Assembly (NCBI GenBank): GCA_963839615.1
Contig: CAWIVY010000007.1
Location: 744,001-808,000 of the forward strand
Origin: DASQMT01 sp963839615
Lineage (GTDB): Bacteria > Actinomycetota > Thermoleophilia > Solirubrobacterales > Solirubrobacteraceae
Direction: 5' to 3'
DNA length: 64,000 bases
Shown here: positions 1 through 11,011 of the stretch, one piece after another
How positions within the stretch are numbered: the stretch's first letter is position 1
Layout: every line of letters starts with the position of its first letter
Program-made: the position numbers and the translations under genes
The notes under the pieces: generated by a model
What the model was told of the DNA's origin: nothing
Databases searched by the model: none
Seen by the model: only the letters and a program-made list of their open reading frames with translations

Positions 1-1782
1 GACCCGCCGGCCGCCGAGCCGGCCGCTCAGCCGCCCGCGCCGGCGTCACGCGGACCTTCCCGCGCGCCGCCTCGCGCCCGCGCACGCGCAGCTTCAGCGT
101 CCCCGACGAGCGCTCCCTCCCGCTGATCCGCACTCCGGGCGCCACCACGACGCCGCGCAGCGAGAGCCGGCGCCCGTAGTGATAGCTGCCGCCGCGCAGG
201 CCGCCGCCCGACGCGCTCACGTTCAGCGCGGGAGAGAGGGCGAAGTCGAGGAAGTCGAGCGTCGCGTCGACCGCGCTCACGGTCCTCCCCACGCGCCCGG
301 AGAGCCCGGCCGCCGGCGCCAGCGCGGCGAACGAGGCCGGCGGCACGCCCGTCGCGGGCACGTCGGTCTGCACGCGCGGGCATCGCGAGCGCACCGCGTC
401 GCCCGCCACGAACCGCAGCAGCCGGCGCCGGCCGCAGCCGCTCGGATCGGCGCCGACGATCGCGTGGCCGACGCCCGGCACCGTCACGCGCTGCGTGCCG
501 GCGATCAGCGTGGCGACGTGCGCGGAGACCTCGGGCGGCGTGCGCAGGTCCTCCTGGCCCTGGAGGATCAGCGTCGGCACTGTGGGATAGGCGCCGCCGA
601 GCGCGCGCGGCGGCTGGCCGGGATCGGGCCAGCGCAGGCAGAGGTCGATCTCGTCCGCGTAGGCGACCTCGGCGTCGAACGGGGCGAATGCGGAGCCCGG
701 GAGCGCAAGCGCGCGGTCGCGGGCGACCGCGAGGCGGTCGGCCAGCGGCGTGCCGCGCGGCCACGGCAGCGGCGTCTCCTCGCAGACGGCCGCGTAGCGG
801 GCGGCCGAGAAGTCGCGCGGGTCCGACGGGCGCGAGTAGGAATCGAGCCGGCCAGCAGCCGCAGCATCGGCGCCGCATCGTCGTTGTCGAGCGCCGCGCG
901 CACCGCCATCGGCAAGCCGGCGCGCAGCGCAGGGTTGTAGTCGGCGTCGTAGAGCAGGTCCGCGATCGCGATCGGTCGCACCGTGCCCGTGTGGCGGCGC
1001 CCGCGCCCGTCGAACCAGGAGCCGCGCAGCGGTGCGGCACGGAGCTTCGCGACCAGCGCCCCCAGGTCGGCGCCCGGGTCGGCGCTGAGACCGCGGCAGC
1101 GGTCGGGGCAGAGCGAGGCCAGCGACGGGCCCATCGCGCGGAAGCCGGCGAGGCCGAACGGATCGTTCTCGTCCGGATCCACGACGGAGTCGAGGATCAG
1201 CCGGTCGACGCGCCCCGGATACGCACGCGCGTACGCGAGCGCGAGCTCGGTGCCGTAGGAGATACCGAACAGCGTCAGCTTGCGGGCGCCCACCGCCTGC
1301 CGGATCGCCTCCATGTCCGCGACGGTGTCCGGGGTCGTGTAGAACGCGCGCTCGGGACCGAGCCGCTGGGCGCACTGCTCCGCCGCGACGGTGGAGCGCA
1401 GCCGGCCGTCGCGCTCGAGCTCCTTGCAGCGCAGCAGCCCGCTCGCGCCGGTGCCGCGCTGGTCGAAGCCGATGACCGTGTAGCGCCGCGTCAGCTCCGG
1501 CAGCTCGAACATCACGTCGACCATCTCGTAGACGCCGGCCCCGCCAGGGCCGCCGGAGAGATACATCAGGTGGGAGCCGGGCTTGCGCGCGAAGGCGACG
1601 CGCGCGACGTGCAGCCCGACGCGACCCTTCAGGCCGCCGGAGCGGTCGAGCGGCACGCGGATCGTCGTGCACTTCGGCCCTTCCGCCTCGGGACAGGAGC
1701 GCCAGGAGAGCTTCGCCTCGGCCGGAGCGCCGAGGGCGAGGGCCGCGAGGAGGGCGAGCGCCGCTGTCGTGATCGCCCGCAT
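1..1782 (-). CDS. Secreted alpha/beta hydrolase, TAP-like/proline iminopeptidase type; 3' end off window; one frameshift
   Basis: Exported serine hydrolase. The N-terminus is a signal peptide (about 23 residues, ending APAEA). An oxyanion-hole SGGPGG lies near residue 76, and the nucleophile elbow GISYG has Ser at about 175. The frame breaks near 840-850: the read-through frame becomes Arg/Pro-rich nonsense, while the adjacent frame gives sensible sequence including GQEDLRTP (acid region) and VPGVGHAIVG (catalytic His region). One missing base in the GGCCGG context restores it. In that frame no stop occurs before base 1, so the gene leaves the window. The far C-terminus (around GSYHYGRRLSL) looks like a beta-rich tail. 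A TAGAGT box sits 9 nt before the ATG. Family assignment is firm; the substrate is unknown. Confidence 0.8.
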
Positions 1783-1802
1783 CCTCGAGCGACTCTAGAG
1801 CG

Positions 1803-2366
1803 TCAGCCGGATCGCGCGAAGAGCGGCTCGTAGACCGCTCCCCCGCGGCCCCAGCCGGGAGCGGTAGAGCGTGACCGCGCCGGCGTCGAACGACAGCGGC
1901 TCGGGCGCGGCCGCGAGCGTGCGCGGCGGGGAGGCGCGGGGCCGCAGCCGCGCGACGGTGACGTGCGGCCGGAACGGGCGCGACTCGGGCTCGTAGACCG
2001 CCGGCGGCGGCCAGCCCGCCGGCGACGCGCGGCCTGCAGCGCGACGAGGACGCCTTCCGGATCGCCGAGCGCGACCGTGAGCACCCGCGCCCGCCGCGGG
2101 GGCAGCAGCAACCCATCGCCGAGCGCGAGCCGCGGCGGCTTCCACGGGTCCAGCGCGCGCAGCGCCCCGGCGACCAGCTCGACGTCGCCCTCCGGGCGGT
2201 GCCCGAGGAACGCGAGCGTGACGTGGAACGACTCCTCGGGCAGCGGCCGCCAGACGGCGGGGTCGGCCGCCGCGTCGCGGAAGCGCGCGAGCGCGTCACG
2301 GGCCGCGGCGGGCAGATCGAGCGCGACGAAGAGCCGCAGCCTCGCGCCGGGCGGCGACTCGCTCAC
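1803..2366 (-). CDS. thpR: RNA 2',3'-cyclic phosphodiesterase / 2'-5' RNA ligase family; two compensating frameshifts
   Basis: Member of the 2H phosphoesterase family, acting on RNA 2',3'-cyclic ends. The N-terminal half reads LRLFVALDLP then FHVTLAFLG, the first HxT motif. Near 2030 the frame must change to read RPFRPHVTVARL, the second HxT motif, and near 1840 it must change back to give the usual C-terminus AVYEPLFARSG. The two shifts cancel. Start is GTG, overlapping the probable end of cinA by a few bases. With the shifts corrected the length (about 187 residues) is normal for ThpR. Its position after cinA suggests one transcript from ftsK downwards. Confidence 0.78.
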   Translation of the reverse strand: MSESPPGARLRLFVALDLPAAARDALARFRDAAADPAVWRPLPEESFHVTLAFLGHRPEGDVELVAGALRALDPWKPPRLALGDGLLLPPRRARVLTVALGDPEGVLVALQAARRRRAGRRRRSTSPSRARSGRTSPSRGCGPAPPRRARSRPRPSRCRSTPARSRSTAPGWGRGGAVYEPLFARSG

Positions 2367-3630
2367 AGCCGAGCAGCAGCCGGCGCAGCATGTGCATAGC
2401 GACCGTCGTCGTCCGCTCGCGCACCTGCTCGCGGTTGCCGGGCAGCAGGACGGTGCGGTCGATCCGCGCGGCGCCGGCGTGCGCGACGCTCAGGCACACG
2501 GTGCCGACCGGCTTCTCCTCGCTGCCGCCGCCGGGCCCCGCGATCCCGGTGATCCCGATGCCGAGCTGCGCGCCGAAGCGCGCCGCAGCGCCGTCGGCCA
2601 GCGCCGCGGCGACCTCCGGGGACACCGCGCCGTGCCGCGCGATCAGCTCGGCCGGCACGTCCGCGAAGCCGGTCTTGGCGGCGTCGGAGTACACCACGAC
2701 GCCGCCGAGCACGTACGCGCTCGAGCCCGCGCGGTCGGTCAGCCGCGCCGCCATCAGCCCGCCGGTGCAGGACTCGGCCACCGCGACGGTGCGGCCGCCG
2801 AGCAGCACCGCCACCTGCTCGTCGATCGATCGCGCCGTCCTCTGAGAACAGCGTGTCGCCGTGGCGCGCACGGATTCCCGCCGCGAACGCCTCGTAGCGC
2901 GGGCGCGGCGTCAGGGGCGAACATCGTCGCGATCTCGATCTCGCCGCGGCGCAGGCAGGTCGTGATCTCCAGCTGGTCGAGCGGACGCCCTCGCGCTCGA
3001 TCGCGAGCAGGCTCAGGGCGATCTCGGACTCGGGCACGCCGAACAGCCGCAGCATCCGCTGCTCGAGCGCGCCCGCTTGCGCGAGCAGCCCGCGCAGCGG
3101 CTCCGTCTGTGTTGCCGTCTCCCACATCGGCCGCAGCTCGCCGGGCGGGCCCGGCAGCACGACGACCAGCGGCCCGAGCTCGGGACGATCAGCCCGGGCG
3201 CCGTCCCGACCGGCTCGAGCACGATCGCGCCCTCCGGCACGATCGCCTGCTTGCGGTTGCCCGCCCGCATCGCCTCCTCGCTGTAGGAGCGCCAGCGCGC
3301 GCGGTTGCGCTGCAGGATCGCCAGGATCCGCTCCTCGAGCGCCTCGTCGAGCACCATCTCGCGGCCGGCGAACGAGCCGACCACCGCGGCGGTCAGGTCG
3401 TCGGCGGTCGGTCCGAGCCCGCCCGAGGTGATCACGAGGTCGATCCGCTCGCGCGCCAGGAAGTCGAGCGCCGCGCGCATGTCGACCGGGCGGTCGGCGA
3501 CGACCATGACGTGCGCGAGCTCGACGCCCCGCTCGCGCAGCCGCTCGGAAAGCCACGGGCCGTTGCGGTCGACGATCACGCCGGACAGCACCTCGGTGCC
3601 GGTCACGACGATCCCCGCGCGCGGGCTCAT
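2363..3630 (-). CDS. cinA: CinA family protein (competence/damage-inducible; nicotinamide-nucleotide amidohydrolase); several frameshifts
   Basis: Two-domain CinA. The N-terminal molybdopterin-binding-like (COG1058) domain starts MSPRAGIVVTGTEVLSG and contains TSGGLGPTADD. The C-terminal amidase domain (COG1546) contains AVAESCTGGL, YVLGGVVVYS and GIAGPGGGSEEKPVG. As deposited, the frame changes near 3185, 2985, 2920, 2825 and probably at the very end near 2370, where a missing base would give a TGA overlapping thpR. Each segment reads as clean CinA, which argues for sequence errors rather than decay. The start ATG overlaps the rodZ stop as ATGA. Family knowledge: it deamidates NMN and can process ADP-ribose. 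Confidence 0.82.
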
Positions 3631-4403
3631 CCGCTGCAGGTGGGGCGCTGGCCCTCCGGGAGCTCCCGCGGCTTGCGGCCGGGCCTGATCTCGTAGCCGA
3701 CGGGCGCGTCGTCGGCCACCGGGAACGACTTGCCGTCGACGCGCATCACGGCCTCGCCGGTGCCGAAGGAGACGCGCAGCCGCTTCGTGGTCCGGAACGT
3801 GTCGCTGTCCTGGCCCGCAGTCGAGGGTCACGTTGCGGATCAGGGCTTTCCCGGCGGCGTCCTCCAGGCACACGCTGACCGGCCCTGTCGGCCCGATCAG
3901 CAGCCGGGTCTTCGCGCACGGGCGCGCTTGCGCTTGCGCTCCTTGTCCCCTTCCTCCTCCGGCACGGCGGTCGGCTCCGGCGTCGCGACGGGACGCTTGG
4001 CCTCCTGCTCGTCGGGGTCGCCGCCCCAGGTGCCGAGCAGGAACAGCGCCGCGATCAGCGCGACGATGCCGACGAGCACGGCCATCCACGGCGCGAGCAC
4101 GGTCCTGCGCGGCCGCACCCGGCGGCCGCCGAGGCTGCCGCCGAACGGGGTCAGCTCCTGCTGGGCCGGGCGCTCGTAGCGCGAGCGGTACTCCTCGACG
4201 AGGTTGCGCGCGTCGAGCCCCAGGTACTCCGCGTAGGTGCGCAGGAACGTCTTCACGAACGTCTGCCCCGGAAGCAGGTCCCACTCCTCGTTCTCGAGCG
4301 CGCGCAGGTACTTCGCCCGGATCTTCGTCGCCGCTTCCACCTCGGTGATGTCGATCCGGTTGCGCATGCGCGTCTCGCGCAGCTGGTCCCCGATCTCCGG
4401 CAT
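3627..4403 (-). CDS. rodZ: RodZ-like helix-turn-helix membrane protein; two compensating frameshifts
   Basis: Cytoplasmic HTH_25 domain (about residues 1-70: IGDQLRETRMRNRIDITEVE and YLRALENEEW) for cell-shape control, then a basic linker and one transmembrane helix near residues 102-125 (MAVLVGIVALIAALFLLG). A charged/proline stretch and a beta-rich extracytoplasmic DUF4115-like tail follow (RLLIGPTGPVSVCLED ... VMRVDGKSFPV). The frame shifts near 3905 and returns near 3810; the tail ends RPTCSG before a TGA overlapping the cinA ATG. Family knowledge: RodZ links MreB to the elongation machinery; here it sits between ftsK and cinA, an order common in actinobacteria and Firmicutes. Confidence 0.82.
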
Positions 4404-4415
4404 GCGGCCCCTAGG

Positions 4416-6861
4416 CTACGTCACCGTCCTCGTCGTCCGGTACCGGCACGCGTCGCGCCGCGCTCCTCGAGCCCCGCGAGCACGCGCGGCACGTCGGCCT
4501 CGGAGATCGAGCACCTGGCGGGGCTTCGAGCCCTCGTAGCCGGAGATCACGCCGCGCCGCTCGAGCATGTCGATCAGCCGCCCGGCGCGCGTGTAGCCGA
4601 GCCGCAGGCGGCGCTGGAGCATCGACGTCGAGGCGGTCTGCATCTCGGCGACGAGCCGGATCGCGTCGCTCGAGCAGCGGGTCCTCGTCGGGGTCGAAGC
4701 CGTCCTCGGCGTCGCCGCTCGGCGAGCTCCTCCTCGACCGCCTCGAGCAGCTCCTCGCGGAACTCGGGCTCGCCCTGGCGGCGCCACTGCTCGGTCAGCG
4801 TCGCGATCTGCTCCTCGTCGACGTACGCGCCCTGGATGCGCTGCAGCCGCGAGGAGCCGACCGGCGAGAACAGCATGTCGCCCTGCCCGAGCAGCGTCTC
4901 GGCGCCGTTCTGGTCGAGGATCACGCGCGAGTCGGTCTGCGAGGAGACCGAGAACGCGATCCGGCTCGGGACGTTCGCCTTGATCATGCCGGTGATCACG
5001 TCGACGCGCGGGCTCTGGGTCGCGAGCACGAGGTGGATGCCGACCGCGCGCGCCTTCTGCGCGAGCCGGATGATCGAGTCCTCGACGTCGGCGGGCGCGA
5101 CCATCATCAGGTCGGCCAGCTCGTCGATCACGCAGAGCACGTAGGGCAGCGCCTGCTCGCCGCGGCGCTCGCGCACCTTGTTCATCTCGATCAGGTTGCG
5201 CGTGCGCGCGAGCGCCATGTAGGAGTAGCGCTGCTCCATCTCGCGCACGAGGTTCTGCAGCGCGGTCGCCGCCTGCTTCGGCGACGTGATGACGGGCGTG
5301 AGCAGGTGCGGGATCGAGTCGTAGTGGTTGAGCTCGACCTGCTTGGGGTCGACGAGCACGAGGCGCACCTCGTGCGGCGTGGCGCGCAGCAGGATCGAGG
5401 CGAGCATCGCGTTCACGCAGCCGGACTTGCCCGCGCCGGTGGTGCCGGCCACGAGCAGGTGCGGCATCTTGGCGAGGTCGGCGCCGATCGCGCGCCCGGC
5501 GACGTCCTTGCCGAGCCAGACGGTGAGCGGCGACCAGCCCTCGGGCGGCGCCTGCATCACGTCGCCGAGGTGCACGATCCGGCGGCGCACGTTCGGCACC
5601 TCGACGCCGACCGCCTGCTTGCCCGGGATCGGGGCGAGGATGCGGATGTCCGAGGCGGCCAGCGCGTAGGCGAGGTCGTCCTTGAGCTGGGCGACCTTGC
5701 CGACCTTGATGCCCGGCGCCAGGCGCAGCTCGTAGCGGGTGATGTGCGGCCCGGCGACCATGCCGATCACGCGCGCCTCGACGCCGAAGTGGCCGAGCGC
5801 CTCGATGAGCTGGGCGGCGACCTTCTCCTGCCCCGCCGTGTCGGGCCGGTTGGCCTCGGCGGTCGAGCGGGTGAGGAAGCGCGCGTCGGGGACGCGTCCA
5901 GACGAACTCGGGCGAGTCGGTGACGGAGCGCGCGCAGGCGGCCCTGGGGCGTGAGGTCCGCGGCGCGACGTCGCGCGCGCCGCGCATGACGCCGGGCTCG
6001 TCGGTCTCGGGATCCTCGGCCAGGCGCGGCTCGGCTGGTCGACGGGTGATGGTTGGTCGGGGCCCGCGGCCGCGGGGCAGCCCTCGGTCTCGGGCGCCGG
6101 GTCGTGCGCCGCGGTCTCGGGGTCAGCCCCGTCTGCTCTCCTCGTCGTAGAGGTCCGGGAAGCGGTCGGCGCCCGACCAGAAGTCCCGCTTGACCGCGGC
6201 GAACTCCGCCGTCTCCAGCTCGGCGAGCTCGTCGCGCGGCGGAGCGCCGCCGCGCGACCGCCGTGCGCACGGGCTCGGCGCCCTCGCGGAGCTTGCGGCC
6301 GGTCGTCGTGACCGAGTCGCCGGTGGCCTTGAGCACGCCGGCGACGCTCGCGCCGGTCAGCAGCAGCACCCCGGCGACGAACAGGAAGACGGCGACGATG
6401 TGCGCGCCGACGTCGCCGAGCAGGGTGGACGTGAGCTCGTAGAGGCCCTCGCCCGCCAGCCCGCCGTTGTCGGCGCGCGGTCGCGCCGCCGCCGAGGCCG
6501 AGCGTCCCGGCGGCGAGGCCGAGGCAGCCCGCGGCGAACAGGCACGCGGCCGCGGTCCTGAACGGGCGCACGGTCGGCAGCACCGGCCGCATCACCAGCA
6601 CGGCGCCGGCGCCGAGCAGCGCGACGGGCACGAGGTAGTACATCGCGCCGGCGAGCCGGCGCAGCCGTCGACCAGCCAGCCGCCGGCCTCTCCCCCGTCC
6701 CAGTCGAGGTAGACGAGGAACGCAAGGAAGATCGCGAAGGCGACGAGCGCGAGCCCGATCAGGTCCCAGTGGCGCTGCTCGAGCACGGGCACGCGCCCGC
6801 GCCACGCCGGTTGCGGCGCGGGGCGACGGGCGCGCGGCTTGCGGCGTGCGGTCGGAGGCAT
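4416..6861 (-). CDS. ftsK: DNA translocase FtsK/SpoIIIE; multiple frameshifts
   Basis: ATP-driven DNA pump for chromosome segregation at the septum. Four hydrophobic segments follow a basic start (LIGLALVAFAIFLAFLVYL near residue 36, YYLVPVALLGAGAVLVM, a third around CLFAAGCLGLAAG, and HIVAVFLFVAGVLLL), then an acidic linker. The motor domain contains ANRPDTAGQEKVAAQLIEAL, Walker A GTTGAGKSG and Walker B CVIDELADLMMV. The C-terminal gamma winged-helix reads MLQRRLRLGYTRAGRLIDML. Apparent single-base shifts occur near 6660, 6478, 6247, in the linker (6140-5890), near 4720 and near 4500. The motor is intact from about 5880 to 4740. After the last shift the natural stop would be TGA at 4421-4423; the frame as read stops at 4416. 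Confidence 0.88.
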
Positions 6862-6946
6862 GCTTGCCCGAGCCTCTTCGACGCGCCCGGGCGCGCTCCT
6901 GCCCGGTTAGACCCCGCTAAGGCTGCCGCCGTACTCTTTCCCTGCA

Positions 6947-7636
6947 ATGGAGGCATCCGACCGACCCGTCCGCGTGCTCGTGGTCGAGGACGACAAGGAG
7001 ATCGCCCAGGTGCTGCAGCGCGCGCTGCGGCTCGAGGGCTACGAGGTCAAGCTCGCCGGCGACGGGATCGCCGCGCTCGACGAGGTGCATGCGTTCCTGC
7101 CCGACATCCTCGTGCTCGACCTCGGGCTGCCGCGGATGGACGGCATCGACGTCGCCCGCCGGCTGCGCAAGGACTCGAACGACACCCCGATCCTGATGCT
7201 GACCGCCCGCGACGCGCTCGACGCCCGCGTCGAGGGGCTCGACGTCGGCGCCGACGACTACCTCGTCAAGCCGTTCGAGCGCCAGGAGCTGCTCGCGCGG
7301 ATGCGGGCGCTGTTGCGCCGGCGCCCGCCGCGCGGCATGGCCCCGCTGCGCGTCGGCGACCTCACCCTGAACCCCGACACGCACGAGGTGCACCGGGACG
7401 AGCGCTCGATCGAGCTGACCCAGCGCGAGTTCGAGCTGCTCGAGTACCTCATGCGCAACGAGCGCCTGGTGATCTCGCGCCAGAAGCTGCTCGACGAGGT
7501 CTGGGGCTATGACCCGTTCTCGATCACCAACACGATCGAGGTGTTCGTATCCAACCTGCGGAGGAAGCTGGAAGCCGGTGGCGAGCCCAGGCTCCTTCAT
7601 ACGGTCCGCGGCGCAGGCTACGTCCTCCGCGTATAG
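6947..7636 (+). CDS. OmpR/PhoB-family response regulator
   Basis: Two-component transcription factor of 229 residues. The receiver domain (about 8-120) has the acidic pair D15/D16, phosphoacceptor D58 in VLDLGLPRMDG, and the conserved lysine in DDYLVKPF. The DNA-binding winged helix (about 130-227) has LTQREFELLEYL and the wing SNLRRKLEAG...VRGAGYVLRV. It is most like the MprA/TcrA group. The ATG is 9 nt after a TACTCT box with no Shine-Dalgarno sequence, suggesting a leaderless start. Its stop lies inside the sensor kinase gene, so the two are coupled. It is intact, unlike the genes on either side. Confidence 0.95.
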   Translation: MEASDRPVRVLVVEDDKEIAQVLQRALRLEGYEVKLAGDGIAALDEVHAFLPDILVLDLGLPRMDGIDVARRLRKDSNDTPILMLTARDALDARVEGLDVGADDYLVKPFERQELLARMRALLRRRPPRGMAPLRVGDLTLNPDTHEVHRDERSIELTQREFELLEYLMRNERLVISRQKLLDEVWGYDPFSITNTIEVFVSNLRRKLEAGGEPRLLHTVRGAGYVLRV

Positions 7637-9017
7637 GCGGCTGCCGATCCGCTGGCGGCTCGCCAGCGGCTCCGCGCTCCTCACGCTCGTGATCCTGCTC
7701 GGCTTCGCGGCGATCGTCGGCGTGCTCACGACGCGCCAGATCAACTCGGACTTCAACCGCCAGGTCGCCGACGCGGCGACCGACCTGCAGGCCAAGGTGC
7801 GGCCGCGCGTGGTGCTCGAGGGCGAGACCTTCATCCGCTACGACTTCTCGCGACTCGCGAAGGGCAGCCCGGACCTCGACACCTACGCCGCGAGCCAGAA
7901 GAGCGCGGTGATCCGGCTCGTGACGGCCGACGGCGAGGTGCTGAAGCAGACCGAGGACGCGCCCTACCTGCTGGGCCCGCGGGAGGACCGGCAGGACTAC
8001 GCCGGCTATCGGATCGAGTCGCGGCCGATCGAGTTGCGCGGCGGCGTCTTCTACGTGCAGTACGCGCGCAAGCTCTCCGACGTCGAGGCGACGGCCAACC
8101 GCGTGCGCGTCTTTCTCGGGCTGGGCGTGCTCGGCGGCGCCGCGCTGGCGCTGCTCGCCGGCCTGGCGACCGCGACGCGCGCGATGGCGCCGATCACGCG
8201 ACTGACCGACGCGGCGAGCGCGATCGCGCGGACGCGCGACCCATCGCAGCGGATCCCGCATCCCGAGTCCCACGACGAGGTCTCCGAGCTGGCGCTGACG
8301 CTCGAGGGGATGCTGCGCTCGCTCGACGAGGCGCGCGACGAGACCGAGGCGACGCTCGCGCGCCAGCGCCAGTTCGTCGCCGATGCCTCGCACGAGCTGC
8401 GCACCCCGCTGACCTCCGTGCTCGCCAACCTCGAGCTGCTCGAGCTGGAGCTCGAGGGCGAGTCACGCGAGGCCGCCGCCTCGGCCCTGCGGTCCTCGCG
8501 GCGGATGCGCAGGCTCGTCGCCGACCTGCTGCTGCTCGCGCGCGCCGACGCCGGCCACATCACGGGGCACGTGCCGCTCGACCTCTCCGAGGTCGTCACC
8601 GAGGCGGCCGGCGAGCTCGAGCCGGTGGCAGGAGAGCATCAGATCAGCGTCAGCGCACCGCCCGGCGCCGAGATGGACGGCACGCGCGACGAGCTGCACC
8701 GGCTCACGCTGAACCTGCTCGAGAACGCGCTGCGCCACACCAACCCCGGCACCGCGGTCGAGGCCACGGTCGAGCGGCGCAACGGCGAGATCGTGCTGTC
8801 GGTCGAGGACGACGGGCCGGGGATCCCGCGCGACCTGCGCGACAAGGTGTTCGAGCGCTTCTTCCGCGGCGCAGGCGACCGCAGCGGCTCGGGTGGGCTC
8901 GGCCTCGCGATCGTTCGTGCCGTCGCGGATTCGCACGCGGGCACGGTGGAGCTCGAGGAGCCGCTGGACGGCCGCGGCGCGCGCTTCGTCGTGCGCTTCC
9001 CGGCACGCGGCGGCTGA
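7578..9017 (+). CDS. Membrane sensor histidine kinase (HAMP, HisKA, HATPase)
   Basis: Partner kinase of the preceding regulator. One membrane helix near the start (LLTLVILLGFAAIVGVL), an extracytoplasmic sensor of roughly 110 residues, a second helix (FLGLGVLGGAALALLAGLA) and a HAMP linker. HisKA has the phospho-His in FVADASHELRTPLTS. The ATPase has N-box LNLLENALRHT, G1 DDGPGIP and G2 GSGGLGLAIV. The start is uncertain: the first in-frame GTG is at 7578, overlapping the regulator by 59 bp, and no closer ATG, GTG or TTG exists before the first helix. The signal sensed is unknown. Confidence 0.92.
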   Translation: MASPGSFIRSAAQATSSAYRRLPIRWRLASGSALLTLVILLGFAAIVGVLTTRQINSDFNRQVADAATDLQAKVRPRVVLEGETFIRYDFSRLAKGSPDLDTYAASQKSAVIRLVTADGEVLKQTEDAPYLLGPREDRQDYAGYRIESRPIELRGGVFYVQYARKLSDVEATANRVRVFLGLGVLGGAALALLAGLATATRAMAPITRLTDAASAIARTRDPSQRIPHPESHDEVSELALTLEGMLRSLDEARDETEATLARQRQFVADASHELRTPLTSVLANLELLELELEGESREAAASALRSSRRMRRLVADLLLLARADAGHITGHVPLDLSEVVTEAAGELEPVAGEHQISVSAPPGAEMDGTRDELHRLTLNLLENALRHTNPGTAVEATVERRNGEIVLSVEDDGPGIPRDLRDKVFERFFRGAGDRSGSGGLGLAIVRAVADSHAGTVELEEPLDGRGARFVVRFPARGG

Positions 9018-9022
9018 AACGA

Positions 9023-9052
9023 CGCGGGGCCGGCCTTTCGGCCGGCCCCGCG
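9023..9052. terminator. Strong bidirectional hairpin between convergent genes
   Basis: A perfect 13-bp GC stem (9023-9035 with 9040-9052) closes a 4-base TTTC loop, 6 bp after the kinase stop and 27 bp before the end of the convergent LVIVD gene. There is no T-run on either side, so it is a hairpin terminator of the kind common in high-GC actinobacteria. Confidence 0.75.
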
Positions 9053-9078
9053 GAACCGCGCGCCAGGACGGAGACGCG

Positions 9079-11011
9079 TCAGTCGCCGAACTGGAAGATC
9101 CGAAGCCCGCGGTCGCGGTCGGATCCGAGGATGTACTGCTGGCCGCCGAGCTTGTGGACCTCGACGCCCCAGTAGTTCGAGCCGCCCGCCTCGACGAACG
9201 CGCCGACCTCCTCGAGTCTGCCCGGTCGGCGTAGCTCAGCACGCGCATCCCGAGCGCGTAGTGGGAGACGTAGACGAGCTTCGCGTCGTCGGGATCGGTC
9301 GCGACCTCGTGCACGGTCATGTCGCCGAAGTTCTCGGCGAACATCGGGTCCTGGCCCTCCGGCGGGGCGTAGAAGTCGACGCTCCTCCATCTTCGCGTCC
9401 TGGCGTGAGGTTCGTCTCGTACATGTGGGTGTAGCCCCAGCCGTCGAAGACGGCTGAGATGTCCACCGGCACAGACGGGCCCGGGCGGGGTCGCGGTGCC
9501 GGTGCCGTCGAGGTCGGTCTCGCACGTGTAGCGCCGGCGCGGCGGGCTCGACGCCGAGCAGGCGGAATCCGTCCTGTGCGCGAGACGAAGATCGCCGGCG
9601 TCGTAGCCGACGCGGCGAGCATGCTGACGAGCGTCTCGCAGCCGTCCTCGCCGGTGCGGTTGAACACGATCAGGCCCTTGTAGCCGGCGGCGACGATGTT
9701 GTCGAGCTTGACCTGGAAGTCGCACACGCCACGCTCGACGACCGCGATCGGCGACGCCTGCCGCCGGGGGGACCGCGCCGGGTCGCAGGCGAGGCCAGGA
9801 ACCGCGTGTCGCCGCTGAGCGGCGTTGTCCTTGTTGATCGCCTTCGTGTCGGAGCCCTGGATGGCCGTGAACGCCGGTTCCGCCGGCGGGCCCGCCGCGG
9901 AACGTGCGCCTGGACGCGGTACGGGTTGAAGTCCTCGTCGGTCGCGAAGAAGAACTTGTTGTCGGGCGTGAACTCCGCCTGGTGGGCGTTGCCCTCCGGG
10001 GTGATCGTCTGCCCGTACGGCAGCCGGGCCGGGTCGGCGGCGCTTGAAGTCGGTATCCGACAGCGGCTTCGGGGCGGCCGGGGTTGGTGACGTCGAGCGT
10101 CACGTAGCCGCCGTCCCAGTAGGACATCAGCATGATGTCGCGCCCATCGATGCGCTTGACGACCATGTCGTGGCTGAAGACCGAGTCGCCGTGCGGGCGC
10201 GTCTCCTCGAGCTGTGCGAACTGGTCGAGGTTGGTCTCGGAGACCATCGTCGGCTTGCTCGGGTTGGTGATGTCGAGGATGTCGACGTCGAGCTCTTCGA
10301 GGTCGTCGACGAGCACGACGTAGACCCTGCCGGTCTTTGACTGCGTCGCGCTGTTCCCAGGCGAACGCCGAGTGCGTCTGGTTGGCCTTCGTCTGCGGCC
10401 CGCCGTGGCTCTGTGCCGCGCGTCCTTCAGCGTGAAGTCGCCGGCGCCCTCGACGAGCTTCTTGGGCTGGCGCGGGTTGGTGACGTCGACGAGCGTGATG
10501 CCGCCGACGCCGTTCGTCGTCCCCGGGCACCACTCGTTCTGGTAGACGAGCAGGTCGCCCTTGAAGGACGGCGTGTTGAGCGAGACGACCTGCGAGCCCT
10601 CGCCCGAGAAGGTATCGACGTGGCTCGGGATGTAGCCGACGGCCTTGGTGTCTCGCCGGGTCCGAGATGTCGACGATCTGCACGCCGCCGCGGCCGCAGG
10701 TCGGCTCGTAGAACATCGTCAGATAGGCGTAGTCGCCCTTGGCGGAGACGTCGGCGACGCGCCCGTCGCCGCCAGCTTGCCGGCAAGGTCGAAGCTGCCG
10801 ACCAGGTCGAGCCCTTCCTCTGCGCGCCGGCACCGTTGCGCGGCCCGGCTACGCTGCCCGCCGCGCCATGCGAGTTCCAGTGCATGCCGAGGCCGGAGTT
10901 GATCCAGCTGTCCCCTGCGAACGTCGATGGGTGAGCGCCGGCGCTACCGGTCCCCACCAGCAAAGCGCCAACGGCTGCCACGGCCGCGGACACGACGAAA
11001 CGACGATTCAT
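9079..11011 (-). CDS. Secreted LVIVD-repeat protein with PA domain; about ten frame changes
   Basis: A cell-surface or secreted beta-propeller-like protein. It begins MNRRFVVSAAVAAVGALL, a clear signal peptide, behind a GAGGGGG ribosome site. LVIVD-type repeats are readable in alternating frames: GGVQIVDISDPA, GGITLVDVTNPRQPK, VDILDITNPSKPT and GGYVTLDVTNPGRPE. A protease-associated (PA) segment follows (NIVAAGYKGLIVFNRTGEDG), and the C-terminus reads YILGSDRDRGLRIFQFGD before TGA. Coding continuity needs roughly ten single-base corrections. All conserved blocks survive in order, so sequencing indels seem likelier than a pseudogene, but the sequence alone cannot settle it. No enzyme activity can be assigned. 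Confidence 0.7.
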
